A stretch of 64,000 nt of DNA from Schistosoma mansoni (Eukaryota; Platyhelminthes; Trematoda; Strigeidida; Schistosomatidae): contig NW_017385999.1 of the NCBI RefSeq assembly GCF_000237925.1, positions 992,001 through 1,056,000 of the forward strand, written 5' to 3'. The notes below the pieces were generated by a model. That model saw only the letters and a program-made list of their open reading frames with translations. It was not told the DNA's origin and did not search any database. Made by a program: the position numbers and the translations under genes. Numbering within the stretch: the first letter of the stretch is position 1; each line of letters starts with the position of its first letter. This document shows positions 12,690-27,000 of the stretch, piece by piece.

Positions 12690-13480
12690 TAGTAAGTAAG
12701 GCTAGATATTCATATAAGAAGCAATTGTTTAGGGACTGAGAAAATACTCCGAAGAGGTTGTCCTTATAAATATAAAGAGAAGTGATGAGATCCCATCACA
12801 TCTAATACAAAAAAATCTGTTGATACCGGCGAGGAATGATCTTGCAAAGGCTGAAACTTCATTAGAATATTTAAGTTCAGTGTTTTCTTCCGACCATGGT
12901 AAAACACCAACAATTAATTAAGATGACGGCTAGCCAATGGATCCTGTGGTTAATGAAAACGGAGTTGTCTTACGATTATTTCAACATCTTATGCCAGATG
13001 CGTTCGGTGATTCCATCTATATTCATCCTAGGATTATGAGAGCCCTGTTGGATGTATATGCTGAACCTCTCATACTACCGTCTGATATGTATTTATGTAA
13101 GTGTGAACTGTCAGGGGATTAGAAAAACGCAGTTATCAGTTTAGTTTATAAAGCGGGGAGTAAAGACTTAGTAACTGCCGGCCTGTTAGTCTAATCAGTG
13201 TAGTTGATATATTTCTAGAAAAGATTATTCAGATGACCACTTCAAATTATGTGGAATGGACCAATGTGGTCTTAGGAAAGGCCTCTCATACTTCACAAAT
13301 CTATTCGTTTCAAGAAAAGATTGGGCCGCGGCGAAAGATACAAATGTTCCATAAGATAAAATTTTCGTAGATCTATGTAAAGCCTTTGACATCGTCTCTC
13401 ACCTGAGTCCTAAATTAAAACTGGAAAATTTCGGAGTCCATTGTGAATTAAATCCTTTCTGTAATCCTATTATTCCAGCC
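12690..13480 (+). mobile_element. Decayed CR1-like non-LTR reverse transcriptase fragment
   Basis: Plus-strand pieces in changing frames match the order seen in CR1/Jockey-type reverse transcriptases: an ARYSYKKQLFRD linker (about 12700-12735); a P-AFGDSIYIHPRIMRALLDVYAEPL block (about 12990-13065); KNAVISLVYKAGSKDLV (about 13122-13170); a PVSLISVVDIFLEKII equivalent; and an IFVDLCKAFDIVSH box (about 13363-13400). Stops and frameshifts throughout mark it as dead. The catalytic YxDD part is missing, so the copy is truncated at its 3' end. The clade call is from motif order and is fairly safe; the family is not resolved. Confidence 0.7.
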
Positions 13481-15000
13481 TCATTTAGTTTGAGGTTTCG
13501 TAGTCACCTCTAAGGAATAGAACAAGTGACTTCGCTACTCTCAATAGATTGTGTATTTATGGTGCGGAAAAAGAGATCCTTGAATTGTTCCACGTGGAAC
13601 AATACCAATGAAAAATTCCTATGATTATGGAATAGGATTTGATCGTCTACGTCTTTCACTCAGAAAGTTACAGATCCAATATTTCAACCGTTCAACATTT
13701 TCTGTTATAATGCGAGGTAATGCTGACCAAGTATCTAAACTTTCACCCCTGCCCGAGCCTTGCAACCAAGTGTGGTTTGGGTAGCTCTCGATATGTCGAA
13801 CCTTGAAACCCAATTTTCAAATGTTAACATTGGGGTTTGCTTCTACAAAGGCCGCTGTTACACTGGGTGTATTCGTTTGAATTTAATACTATTCTTGGAT
13901 AGAATGGCGAAATACTCCGTAAATTTTGGATCGTTCAGTCGCTTTCTAAGTAGTTGTAACAGAAGACATATTTTGCGAATCTCGCCCAAGTGTTTTATTG
14001 GACAAAACTGTCATTCCTTCATTTTTTTCGTCTTCTATTTTAACTTTTACTCAAGGATTTTGGGCAAGCTTAAAACAATTCATATCCACAAACAATCGCG
14101 AGCTATGTATATATGCTGAAGTCTCCAAGTACTTGCATCCATGCCTGGATTAAATGTAACAAATTTAGACAAACACGCAATCTACTTAGTCTCCTTTTCA
14201 AAGACTTACACAGGGTAGTTGCGAGAGGACCGGTGCATTTTGTCGGACGAAAACACGAGAGCATATAAGCCATAAGTACAGATAGGTTGAAACGGACTTA
14301 TGTATATAATTAACCAACATATATGGTGCTAGACTATTTATGTGAAGCAATTATTACATGACCGACAATTGCGAACGACAATTCTCCCGATGTTAACTTA
14401 AAAGGTCAGGTGACCACAACTGATTATTCAACTCGACATACCCAAAGTTCAAGATTATCCTCAAAGCCTCACTAAATATTTGTTATAACTTAGGTTCATT
14501 AATTTTTTTACTTTGTGTATTTAATTAAAGAACAAGCAACGCCAGATCTTTTTGCTTATCATCTGGCCTTTCCTGAGGAAAATAGAGGACAATATCGAAT
14601 TATTAGTTACCTTAACAGGTATTTCGTCAATCCCTACGCATATCTTCTTCCATGCGTGTTATATTGATGTACATTACTAAGTATATTACACATACGACTA
14701 GCCCCCTGGACATTTCAACGAAAACTATAGAACATAAACACAATAGAGGAGTGTCACAAACGAATGAAGGATATTCAGCTGAGGTGAATGATGTTTTCAA
14801 AGTACCCCGTGAAATTAACCATACCTCAATACGGTTCTACTAGAAGAAGCGAATAGAGGGAGAATTTGACGGCAGCGCAAAACGAAAATCCCGCCCATAC
14901 TTACTACACGACCCAAACAGTGAATTTTCAAAATGAAGACCAATTCGAAACATAATTCAGGCATTTCGTCGAACCTATCAAAACCACTCCAGACCTTTTA
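13481..15000. other. Unassigned AT-rich stretch
   Basis: Its first part (to about 13600) may still belong to the CR1-like fragment. The open frames at 13760-14119 and 14652-14843 have no recognisable domain, and I treat them as chance frames. Confidence 0.4.
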
Positions 15001-15182
15001 GCATTTATTACACGATGGGCAACTATATGTCCTATCATCAGTGTAGAACACACTACAATATGGACACATGAACCCCAGGAGATGAAATTTCGTTGAAAGC
15101 AAACTTAACAGCCTCAACGCTGTATCACCTTTGACATAGTGTTTGTATTGACTGAGGAGTGTATATAATACTATTGCTCGCT
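15001..15182 (-). CDS. Possible terminal exon with a zinc-ribbon motif
   Basis: After a possible acceptor (AATAG at about 15183-15187) the minus strand encodes about 60 residues ending in a stop. The segment begins with a helical part (RAIVLYTLLSQYKHYVKG) and ends with CPYC and CPSC pairs separated by 11 residues, a spacing that would suit a zinc ribbon. I do not recognise the family and found no convincing upstream exon, so this may be a chance frame. Confidence 0.25.
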
Positions 15183-18100
15183 CTATTTTAATCACGAGAA
15201 AACGAATCCACGCATATTCACTGAATTATTTCTTACTCAAAGGCCGACCTGTTCGTAACTGTTAAAGTGCACCTAGGAATATTATGTTCAGTAGTATTAC
15301 CCAAACACATTCGTACCGGGATGAACTGGTATATAACGAAGGTTAAGACTAACGTTAGGTTGTTTGTCAGTCTTTAACAAAATGGCCGCCAATCAACACC
15401 CCTCAGTTGACTAACGAGATAAATTATATCAGTTGGTGGAATGTAATAAATGCAAATGTAACGGATGGGCTATACATGAACATTATATGAGGTGCAGGAA
15501 GCAATTCCTACAACCCATTCAGCACCTCATGATACCAAACTAAGTAAAGTGCACTATGCGGATTTTATCGCAAAGGTACAATTTAAAACACCTGAGGAAA
15601 ATTTTTATCACTATCGTAGAGTTATCTGAAATATTCTGCGGTTAAAAGCATCAAGTATCGTTTTATTATGTCGAATATCTATGTAATAGAAGGAAAGGTT
15701 TGAAAATCCTGCAATGATCTTTTGTTTGACAGTGTCGTTTTTTATTCTTTCACCATGCCTTATCCTTTGGTGTCTTCTCAACACTGTCGCAATAATGCTT
15801 TTCATTCTTTAGTCTTCTTTATCTAGGCCTTCATTATTTGACTTTGGTTAAGATTTTCACCAACTTTTTAAATTAATTGTTGTATGAGGTTGATAAATGT
15901 TGACTTTTAACTGACCCTTGAAAATGGTTACTTGAATCGTTATAGATAGATACTTGAGTCCCTATGCTGGAAGTAATTTTATTGATTCTCACGTGCCGAA
16001 TACTAATTTAGTAATAACTTCTCTCGTTATTTGATATTTTGTTGTGTGCTAGAAGAATTTTTGCCTGGGTAGCATATACTGTATTGTAAGAGGTATTCTG
16101 TATTTTTCATAAGTCTAGTCTTCATTTCGAAAGTAAAATCGATCAAATTGGGTGCATAGTATGTGTATCTGTTCACTTTGGTACGGGTGACTCAGAATAG
16201 TTTTGTACGTCATACGGAAGAGCATAGTTAGACCAAATCGAATGAACTTTAGTGCGTTAGTCCTCCGCGGTCACACCAAATTTTGGAATTCCGGTCGCCA
16301 CATCATATACGGTACTCCGTACTTCAAATGGAATGTAGAAGTTTTTATAATCTTGACATCCAGAAAGTAGAAGGAAGGTGAGAGTTGCCAGCCAGATCTG
16401 ACCCATCTTCATACAGAATGTATTAATTAGCTGACCTTTATTCACAACTTCTAGATTCCACTGCTGGCAGGAACTTGGTATGATGGGGATGATCTCTACA
16501 TTTACTCTATCGTATTATCACACAACTTGTTCAATGAAGAGAATATTCCATCGAATCAAAGAACTTACACAAACTTACGCCAGAATTTCCTCATTATTTG
16601 TCATTCGACCACGCGAACCGGACTACCAGTAGACTCATGTCGCAGTGAAACTATAATTATGTTCAGAAGTCTCCTTCATGACTTTATTTCCGAAAGTGGT
16701 TCGCGTCACCTATGAAATATCGAAGTGATTGCTAGTGATTTATAGAAAAGAGTTTCGACATCTGACTAACTGCCTTTAAAGCAAACTAGAAATTTTGAAA
16801 CTTTGTTAGCTTATTTTATTTCGTTTTCTTTCTTTTTAACCGAATTTCCGAAGGCTACTTACGTTCATAGTTGTTATGGTAATTATTATTATCACGACTG
16901 GTCTCCTGACACATTAGATATTCTTTTCTCCCCTTCATTATCTTCACACTCTCCTTAATCCTTGCAGACAAATTTTATTGCTAAGCATACAAATTTTATA
17001 ACTAAAAACATATTATCTTGCGTTAGACTTAAAAAAATTATTTTTTAAATCCGTTTTATCTTCACCACATATATATGGTACATACAAATTGATATTTGAC
17101 GATTGTTCGCTGCAATCAGTTGACACTTCCATAACATTATCCTAAACGAATATTGTGCAAGCTCTTATCTTACAGTCAAACCATACTGCATTAATCATTA
17201 GGTTTCTCATTTATTGATCTTTATTCATTTGATAATACATACATAACCGTTTATTTTCATTCTGTTTTCACCAACGCGTTGACTTAACTATTGATTTATT
17301 TCATATATTCCTCCATTTTTTAAATTCTTTTTCCTTTCATTCTTTAAAGTCAGCTTAATATTCTTCTAAATTCTACAAAGCTTGTTTAAATATGGCCAAT
17401 ATTACGTCGACATTACTGAAAATTGTGTATTGCTCTATTTATGAACAAAACTGAAGTAGTTTCTTCATTACACTTATGTACCTATGAGCTGTTTGATAAA
17501 AATGATGATAATCTACTCTACAATGTGGAAGATGATTCCTTTAGGTTTTTTCCTCTCCATGCTATCGAAAGATTTTTGTCAACCAGTCTGTTACCGGCAA
17601 ATAAGTATCACTGACACGACAGCTACTTTGACTCTTGTCTTGCAACGGGACTATACTGAAAATTTTTGTGACTTGGTTAATATACGTCCTAATGACTCCT
17701 CTTCAATTTAACGTATCGTTAAGAGTCTCTTTACCCGTTTGTTGCAATATTCGTTCCTATCCCCATCCATTCACAATTCTTTAGACATGAATTTACTGAC
17801 AAGAGATATTTATATTCGATATCACAACCACTTTTAAACGATCTCCCAACAACCACTGGAATAAATCAGTGATGAGAATTATCAAGACGAAGATATCTAA
17901 ATACAATGTTTAGTAGTGGAAGCGGTATTACCTGTGTATAAGTACAGGTGCAAAATATAAAAAAACTCGATACCCGAAAATTTCCTCATCTTGGCTATAC
18001 AACTACTTACACTGAAACCTTGTTAATAATGAACCATAAGATTTCACGTATATAAAACATTCGAAAACGCGAAACGGGTCATCTGTCAAAGATAAAGTTG

Positions 18101-21046
18101 TTTCTGTCCATGAAGCAATCAAGCCAAGGTCAGGTAGAGAAGGCAGGGTGAATCACACTAACATACTCAAAGATATTTCATGGCGTGCAGTGAAAGTAGG
18201 AAAGTCCGTTAAAGACCACAAAATAGCAAAGATACAATTCAGGGACAAAAATTGTGGATGGAAGGAGTAATATTGGTTTCATTTATACCAAAAATAAACA
18301 TAACAGGCAGCTTTGAGGAGTTTGAAATTTGTGGTTTAACATTTAGGATTTCGTGTGAGATGCAAAAAGGTGGGATTTTTACACACACATACATGAAAGA
18401 TCTTGCATAGTGGGTCTTCATCTGCAATACCTTGAACGCTAGCTTCCCTATCGGTTAGTCTGCCATACTGCTAAAGTTCATCCTTCATGAGTTTGTCGAA
18501 GACTTTTCCATTTCCTGATTGAGTTTTGAATTGTGCCCTTTGAATGTGGACTAGCAACACTTACACAGTGTTTGTTATGTATGCCAGAATCAGTCCTACT
18601 TTAGTGGTGATGACATTTTGTCAATTATTCATATAGACAAGAAGTGAGAACAGCTACGCGACTAGATTAGAGTCAGTCTAGCTAGAAAAGCCATTATATG
18701 GTGTGACCGTGACGTATGATTACGTACGATGAGCAGTCATATCGCACCCTGAACAAACATATTCTCTCCTGAACAGATTTGAAAACCAGACAAATAAATT
18801 ATTTTGAATATAAGTGGTTGCTAGTTTTATTAAATCTAATGTACTTATATCCTTTATAGCATCCAATTCTTTGCACCTATCTGTTTAGCAGTTATCTAAC
18901 GAGCTATCTTACAGGTGAATTGATTTATTTAGAAACCCTCAGTTTAATTTGCTGGTGAAATTGACCTACATTCCATCCATCTATTTATTCTCACGGTCTA
19001 GAGGCTTACCTGTATGTGTAAAAATATAATATTCATAATACTTTCTCTGTGAGACTTTAATGTCATTTTATCACAACTATACTATATCACATTATGAGCC
19101 AAGTCTATGGATGTAAGTAAAATTAATCTGGGAACAAATTATGTGAACTAGCAAACTGTAGGAAACAGATGTAAACTGGAAGTCAAATTTTAGTGTGAGA
19201 AGAGTCTGTTCACATCAATGGAAACCTCAGGTTATTACAGAAATATACACTTGGACTAGGAATAGCATAAAAGGTGGATGATGAACAGTTTTAAATGTAA
19301 AACATATGCCCTAGATCCTTTCAGATACCAGGGCGGGAAAAGTACAGTTCACTACAGAAGCGTAGAAAATTCAAAGTATTAACCGGGGCAATTCGAATTA
19401 TAGTTCGACAAATATTCTCTCACTGATGCGCATACTGAAAAATTAATAAGATTTACGATAGTATGGAAACTTCTGTCTTCTTCACAGAAGATTATCAGGC
19501 GTTCGTTGTTCTTAGGGGCCTGTATCTCAGCTATTCACCGCCCTATTAGGAGATGATAACGTTAGAAGAATGCTGGATATTGAATGGGTAATGAGAGAAA
19601 ACTGTCGGGGTATAAAATGGTTGACACTGAAAAGTTATCTTAATTGAATGGGTCAGGCATCCAGACTTGGTGACCCATAAACCTCCTTTCCTATATTTAG
19701 TACATTATTTTATCCGTAATTTTGTATTATAAACCCGTACATCTTGACTTCCAAGGTAAAAATGTTGAAACATATGATGTATCATCATACATATTAAGTA
19801 GTCAGATCATAGTAAGTCCGGAACTATTACATTAGGTTTACCATCCTGACGACTGAAATAAGTCAATTAATATCTACTGATGCATTTAGGCCTACGTAAC
19901 CTCAACTTAATGACGCGCCAGTTAAACAAATTGAATCCTACAGTGTGAACATTTCTCTACTCGGAACTTCTTATGAGCACCACTTCAGACTGACCTCACG
20001 AAGAAACAGATCCACTCATATGAAAGGGGACAATGAAAGGTTGACCCTTTTTTCTCTTAGGTGACTACAATACACGAAACCAGTATACGATACACCTACA
20101 GAGCTGAAAGTGGTAACTGACTAACCTAAAATGAATGCTCTATTACTTGTTCAGCATTTAACACTCATGGATGTAACTAGTTGAAAGCTTACGAAACTGG
20201 AATACTGTGATGCTCGTAAATGCAGTCACCGAACTATAGATGTCGCCTCGATTACAACGGTTTACGTTCAATGAAAAACAAACCGTTCCGTCTTGAAATA
20301 TGTTGAGTCATTAAATAGTACGACCAATCGGCCATTAACGTAGTATCAAGAAACAACATACTGGCTTTCTTAGAATTTACCGAAGCAAAATTCTTCAAGT
20401 GAAAACATCTACAACTGTTTCATAATACACATTTGAGTAGTTAGTCACACTGCCAGCTCAACAGCCAAAGGGAGTAACATGAATGAAGACTAGATATTGA
20501 TTTGAGATTAATAGATTAGTTACGCAAAGTTTAGTAGAGAGGAAAATACAAATTAAGTATCAGATATTAGACTGGTAATAATAAACAACGAGCTGACTCG
20601 TCCCTAAGATGTGTTTAAAGCTTACTGAGTGAGTTCGGAGTACCTCTTCCCAGCAACCTAAGGGAATATAATACCATAATTCACCAGAATCCTTTACTCT
20701 TCTTTAATACATCAACACATAATACATCAACGTCGTAAAACACACTTAAAGAATGCGAAAGTTTAATAATTTGTTAGTGGTATTTCTCTGTTGACAATTA
20801 GTTTTTTTACGCAGTTGTGTTTAAATTCACCAATATATGTGTTGACATTAAGAACGTAACAAAGATAGTTCGATTTCTCGGCCACTGTATACATAGTCGT
20901 ACGACTTTGAACGTCTATAGAACTATTCTATGATTCCAGACCTCATTTTTGCGACCACATGTAAGACTCATTTGTTGGATGTTATTTGCGGTCGTGTATA
21001 TTCAGTGATTCCGTTTTACCAACCAATTGTTCTTGATTAAATTTCT
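15183..21046. other. Long stretch without a recognised gene
   Basis: AT-rich, with short frames of 60-75 residues on both strands (for example 16257-16445 minus, 16527-16715 plus, 17423-17711 plus, 18239-18427 minus) that show no family resemblance, consistent splice context or linkage. Old retroelement debris is likely around 19480-20650, where the sequence is less AT-rich, but I cannot name a family. The last few hundred bases should include the promoter of the ZBBX-like gene. Confidence 0.4.
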
Positions 21047-24000
21047 ATGGAGAAGAATGACAAAAAATTGTAAGCTATAAACCTACAAAACTGATCAATA
21101 AAAGAGCTGTTTTGAAACAGAAAAAGGAGAACAAGCTGTTGGCTATGGAAACAAAGGAGATTGAAGAGAGACTGAAGCTGCTTAAATCGACTCTTTATTC
21201 AGAACTAACCAAAACAAATAAACTCAAGTAATGAAATTATGTAGTTTAAGTTCAATGATCAGTTTGTCTGTGCCGATTTGGGAAGGTAGTTGTCCGACCT
21301 CTATAGTAGAAAAACAGAAAAGCGATACAATAGTTGACGTATGAAATTTATTCAACCTGTTGTGTATACTTGATTTTAGATCAGTGGACTTAAATTCAAG
21401 CCTTTGAAGCACAGTATGACTTCTGAAAGTAGCTTGATTTACTAATTTGTTACTTATTAAGTCAAAAGCCCAGATACATATGGTAGTTTTATCCGAAAAA
21501 TAAATGAAGGCATGAAACTTACACCCGTAAATCCTATCAATGCTCATCCGTCTATGTGTGGACAGTGTGAAGACAAAAAGGCTGTTGTTGTACGTGTTAT
21601 TTTTCTGACTTTTTTTTAAAGTTGTGCCAGGAATGCAGTGAATATTACTGCGCTAAATGTTTTGCAACGTTTCATTTAAAAGGAGCACTTAGACGTCATC
21701 ATTCGTTGCCTGTTTCGGTATGACGACCGTTTATAATCATGGTTTAGACTTGTAGCTTACGGCCTGAGTCACGTCCCTGTAAAGAAAGTGATGGTATTAA
21801 CAAAGTAAAAGAATTGAAAGAGTCAGTTAGCAAAGTAAGTTTTATTTTGGTAAAATCTCAACTATACTTATAATTTGCTAATTATTATTAATATTTGTAA
21901 TTTTAATCTGAAGCACCCTTTCTAGAAACGTTATTTATAGTCTGAATATGGAAACATTAAAACTCAGTTGTATCAAGATTAAACTTTGAGTACTACTAAA
22001 TGAAATAACGTTTGACTTTTTTTATCTTATGTATTTAATAAATTTTAAAAGGTTCACCAAACATTTTGATAACAGTCACTCCAAAAATATCCAGGTCGGG
22101 ACTTTCATAAAGCATTTAACAAAGCGTTTTAGAATTTCTAGTCTTTAATGTCACATCACTCAAGTCTACGAAAGACCACTTACAACGTAGGCAGGCTCCA
22201 AGCTTCAAAAGAAGCTACTATCATGTGAACATGCTAACACTTTCATGAAGTTAGTTCCCTTTATGAATTTAAATAAAGACAGAACAAACATTGATGCATC
22301 AATATTTGTTCTGTCTTTATTTAAATGCTAACACTTGTTTAATACTTGTTCGAGTCTTGGTTTCGATGCTACTATTTTTGCACCAAGCTAACGGGTTTGC
22401 ATAATTTCGATTTTTACGTGTGTTAAATTGGCCCTCAGTACAGGATATAAACATCTACTTATCGTGCATTGAAAAAGTTAAATAAAACTTTCATCTATGA
22501 AGCAAAACGCATAAATGCAAATTAAAGTTAGTGACGTTGTAATGAGCTTCGTTAGCGCGAAGAATGATAAAGAATGTTAAATTTGTATTAGTGGCTAATC
22601 TTTGCTAGAAACCTTTTAAAAATCAGGGTACAATAGAAAAAACGGCTCCTCAATGTTTCTTGGTTTTAAGTGGTTATTTAACTACAGTCAGTCTGTGTTA
22701 TAGAGACAGATTTATTTACTTTGATACATAAATAGACAATGCATACTCCTAATCTATTAAATAAAGAAGTCCTCAGTAAACATCTGTAATGTATAAAGAC
22801 TTGGATATGCTCAACGACACAATAACAATGAAACGGTAATAAAGGACGGCATAAAATGTTCTTTATGTTTTTATTCTCTAACTTTGCAGGTTAGTTTGAT
22901 CATAGCAATTAATTCATTCACATAAATAATTACTCAGTAAATTTTGAATGTAAATTTCGAACTTTTGTCGCATAGATTCGAATCAGGTGATATGAGTGAA
23001 ATTCAAATGAGAGTTCTACTTAATTCTAATTAAATCCGAGGTTTTTGGACTATCTGGAGAGAGAATACCACCCATAATTATGCTTGATTATTTTACAATC
23101 AAAGCGCAATTATGACCATAAGAATCGTAAAATTTAATAAGTTTGTCCTAAACCTTTACGAGGTTTAGGGACTCAACAGTGCAAGATTAGTCCCTTGGTC
23201 ACATTAAAAGTCAACCTGTTGCAAAGATAAAACTATTACGTTGAAGCGTCACAATCTTAGTTTTAATAGCTGGGTGATTTGAAGTAAAATATTTGTTAGT
23301 TCTAAATGACAAGGAAATAGGTAATTTGAACTGATTTTTTTAATGAATCTCAAGTATCATTTTCATCCAAATAACCTTTTTTATAAAATTTCACAGGGAT
23401 GTCAAAGTTCCTTTAATATTGCGACCAAATCAAATTTAGCTTTGCAAACTGAAGCATTAAATGATCCCGACCAATATGGTACCCCTATTAAAACACCACT
23501 AACAACAGAACAATCTTCAGCCACAGTCAGTCATATAACCTCAATACCATATAAAACATTTGTTCCGGTAGAAATATATTTCAGGCCAAGTATATCTTAT
23601 GCAGAAAAATTATTGCTTCGTTCGCATCGGAATTCTAAGCTTCGGCAACCAATAGGACAAGAAGGCTTAGATGGTCAAAAAGTATCTGAAAGGAATTTCT
23701 TGCCAAATCTAAGTATTGGTGAGTTTCATGTTTTGATCAAATTTTCACTGGGAATACCGTGCAATGTATTGATCCAAAAGTGACATAAATAGTCGGAAAC
23801 TTAATGTGTTAGAAAATGCTCAACACTGAACAGTTTGACTAGCATGGACCTGGAAAATACACTTATCACTGTAACTTGCGAAAGAGTTACTACTGTGCAA
23901 GTTGGTTGTTTCAGTTATCACTGGATGTAACGCTTGATGTCAAAGGTCTCATTTGAAAATTTATGTAGAATTAAGTTTGTTCACTTAAAAGAATGTACAC

Positions 24001-27000
24001 CATAAAGTCGCAGCTCATACTTCTGCTGAAGAAAGACGGCTCGTCTTCATCATGAGCTTTAGCTATTTAGATAAGAACAGTAAATCTTATTTCCTACGTG
24101 CGATTCTTTCCTTTTGAGACCACAGAACTTCTTAATGAAGTATGAAGATAAGATTTATTTTTAATTACTTTAAATAGTGTTTACTCTGATGCTTTGTGAT
24201 ATGAGATGAAGTTGAAATCGGTCTTTATATTATGCACTTAACATTCAACCTTAATTTTTCTCTTAAGTCTAGTCAGCATAAACATAAATTGCCGGCCAAA
24301 TGCTGGAAAATTACTTCAGTATATTCAAACTTATGTTGAATGAAGTTTTAAAATCACTAAGAATTTTACAAATATCGACATTTTAAACTATTTGATTTTT
24401 AGAAATTTGTATTTTGAATCACAGTTACATCCTCTTGAAACAATTTTCGCCGCAAAATGTTAATAAAATTTCAAGAAAAAGAAGTTCAGAAATCGGAGTA
24501 CATATGGTTTTGGTTTTGTTTTTTAAGAATGATCCCTACTATCGGGGTATAAATACGCCCAAGAAACAGACATTATGAAATTTTTCATGTTCACATCAGT
24601 AAAAGAAGAGAATAAAAAGTTAGCTTCGTCGTTCGTCAATAAATTAGAAAAATTAATCTTAGGACTTAATCATCACTCCATAATTTATAGACATGACTAA
24701 ACACAGTGGGCGAAAGCATAATGTTTGAGTAGTTATTCCGTACAATGATTATTCTTTGCTAAAATATTAACGTCTGTATGCATTTTCTTACTTTTTGTTT
24801 ACTTTATCGCCTTTCACATTTGTGTCATCAATTCAAAATGGAATTCGAAAGAAGAACAAGAGAAAAACCAGAATGGAGTTATGGAGAATTGCACATTAAA
24901 TAGGAATTCATTTGATGAATTACATAAATTGGCTACAACACGAATGCAATTGAGTAATGATAATCCACATGTTTTCTCGCATTCTAAATTAGATTCGGAA
25001 AAGCCTATTACTCAAACAGATGAAGTAAATTTAATATTCGATTGTCTTAATTTCATATTTTAAGTCTTCACGTAATTACCTACTTTTAATTTTCTTTATT
25101 TATAACAGATAATGTATCCAATTAATGATGAATCGAATGAAAATTATTCAAGTACACCCCTTTTTGATGTAGCACTATGTGAATTGACTAGACAAAAAGA
25201 AAATACTGGCAAAATCCACAAAGGACAATCTTCACAGTAGGTATTACAATTCTTATAAGTATTTATCATAGAAATGTTGGTTTTGTTTAAACCATGATAA
25301 CCTCTGTAATCATCTTTAGACTAATTAGATTATATCATTTTGTTACGATCTAGTATATGGACCTTTAAAAAATGTTGGTTACTGACAAATTACTTAGATT
25401 TGGATCCTATCTATCACTCAAATACATGTAAAAAGTGACGTCTTACTTCGGACTCGATAGCTGAATATATCTACATCCTGTTGTTGATGTTTACGCTGGT
25501 ACCAGAACCTAGTATTTATCATATTAAGCTTCAATGCGTCATCCAATGATCTGCTGAGTTCAGATAGTTAATAACTTGCCCGACAAATGTGATGTTTATT
25601 CTTAACAATTTGGATTTCCCTGTTGTTAGTATTAGGGACTGAAACTGACAAGTCTATTATTATACAAACATCCTAGATATTATCTGTTAGCTTCAATTTT
25701 TTAGTATTTCTCTATTGTAGTCAAAAGAGTAAGCCGGGGTGCTCGTTTTGTCCTACTTGACCACTCTCCTAAGGATATCAGTAATGGGCAAATACACGCA
25801 CTTATAAACTGATGACTGGATTGGAAAATTATCCTAAATATCGCCATTGGTTGACAGTCTGCAAAGATGAATAAATTTTGTATCTTATACGTGATATCAT
25901 GAAGGTAATCATTCGAAATCATTCAGTTGATATCAAATTATACGAATAATGTATTACTGAAGAACGACCGTTAGACTTACAAGACATAACAATAAAAAGG
26001 CAGATATTTAAATACCATGGTACTTGTGTAGGTGCACTTACACAAATCAGCTAGTGTCACCAATTTAATTTACATTATATAAGTATCAAACAACAGTGTC
26101 TGTTATATGAAACCAAGTTTATCAATAGTGTACACAGGGTATTCTAAAAAGCTGACAAACTGACATGACTTAAGCACTAAAAGCTTATGATAAATATGAT
26201 GACAAATGAATAAAACCAATAAAAGCTCCTCAGGATCAATAGACCCTGAGTGGGCACTGTGGGAAAAACCCATACAAAGGAATGATTCCTGAAATGTGCC
26301 CCAGCCAACTTATTCTGATAAAGCGTGACTCAATAGTTACAACTAAACAAAAATAAGCTGAAGACATGTAATGAATGAGGTAAGCGATGAGTACACATAC
26401 GCTCATGTAAAACAGTCAAGATCATCAGCGAAAATTATAGAGTCAAAGTATGACTTCAGAATATTAGATTGATTAATCTATCCAGAAGTTAGAATAACCC
26501 ATATAGGCTTGACATAGTACTAGAAGCTACAAATTTAATTAACGTTGAAAAATATAGCTTTGTGTTGCACATAAAATTAATTCACTCTTTAGAAATATAT
26601 GCTTATTGAAAGGGTATATTATGGTGTGTTGTCTGAATATACAATAATGTAAGTTACATTTAGCATAAAGATCATAGATAATGTATAAACTTATTCATCT
26701 ACAATGGTTTACCTTGAACTTGTTTATACGATTTAAAAATATAAAAAAAACTGTACAAATAATTATCCAAAATATCTCACGAATTAAGTAAAACTATTTC
26801 ATTTTTCAGACTAACCATGTTTTACTTCTATTTCTAATAAAAACTGTATTTAATAGCAAAGTATATATCCTTCAATATATTTTTCAAGCTGAATTGAATA
26901 GAAATGAATAAAACAATGAAGACAAAACACAAAAATACATGATTTCATAGAATTATTTGATTTGATTTATTCATTATCACCTCTTACGTAATCTGACTAC

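Noticed and set aside
12384-12699. Overlapping frames of 93 and 99 residues on opposite strands
   Set aside because: Neither resembles a known domain, and they abut a decayed CR1-like fragment; they may be retroelement debris.
21224-21547. 107-residue minus-strand frame
   Set aside because: It is antisense to intron 2 and exon 3 of the ZBBX-like gene, which has consistent splice sites and B-box ligands.
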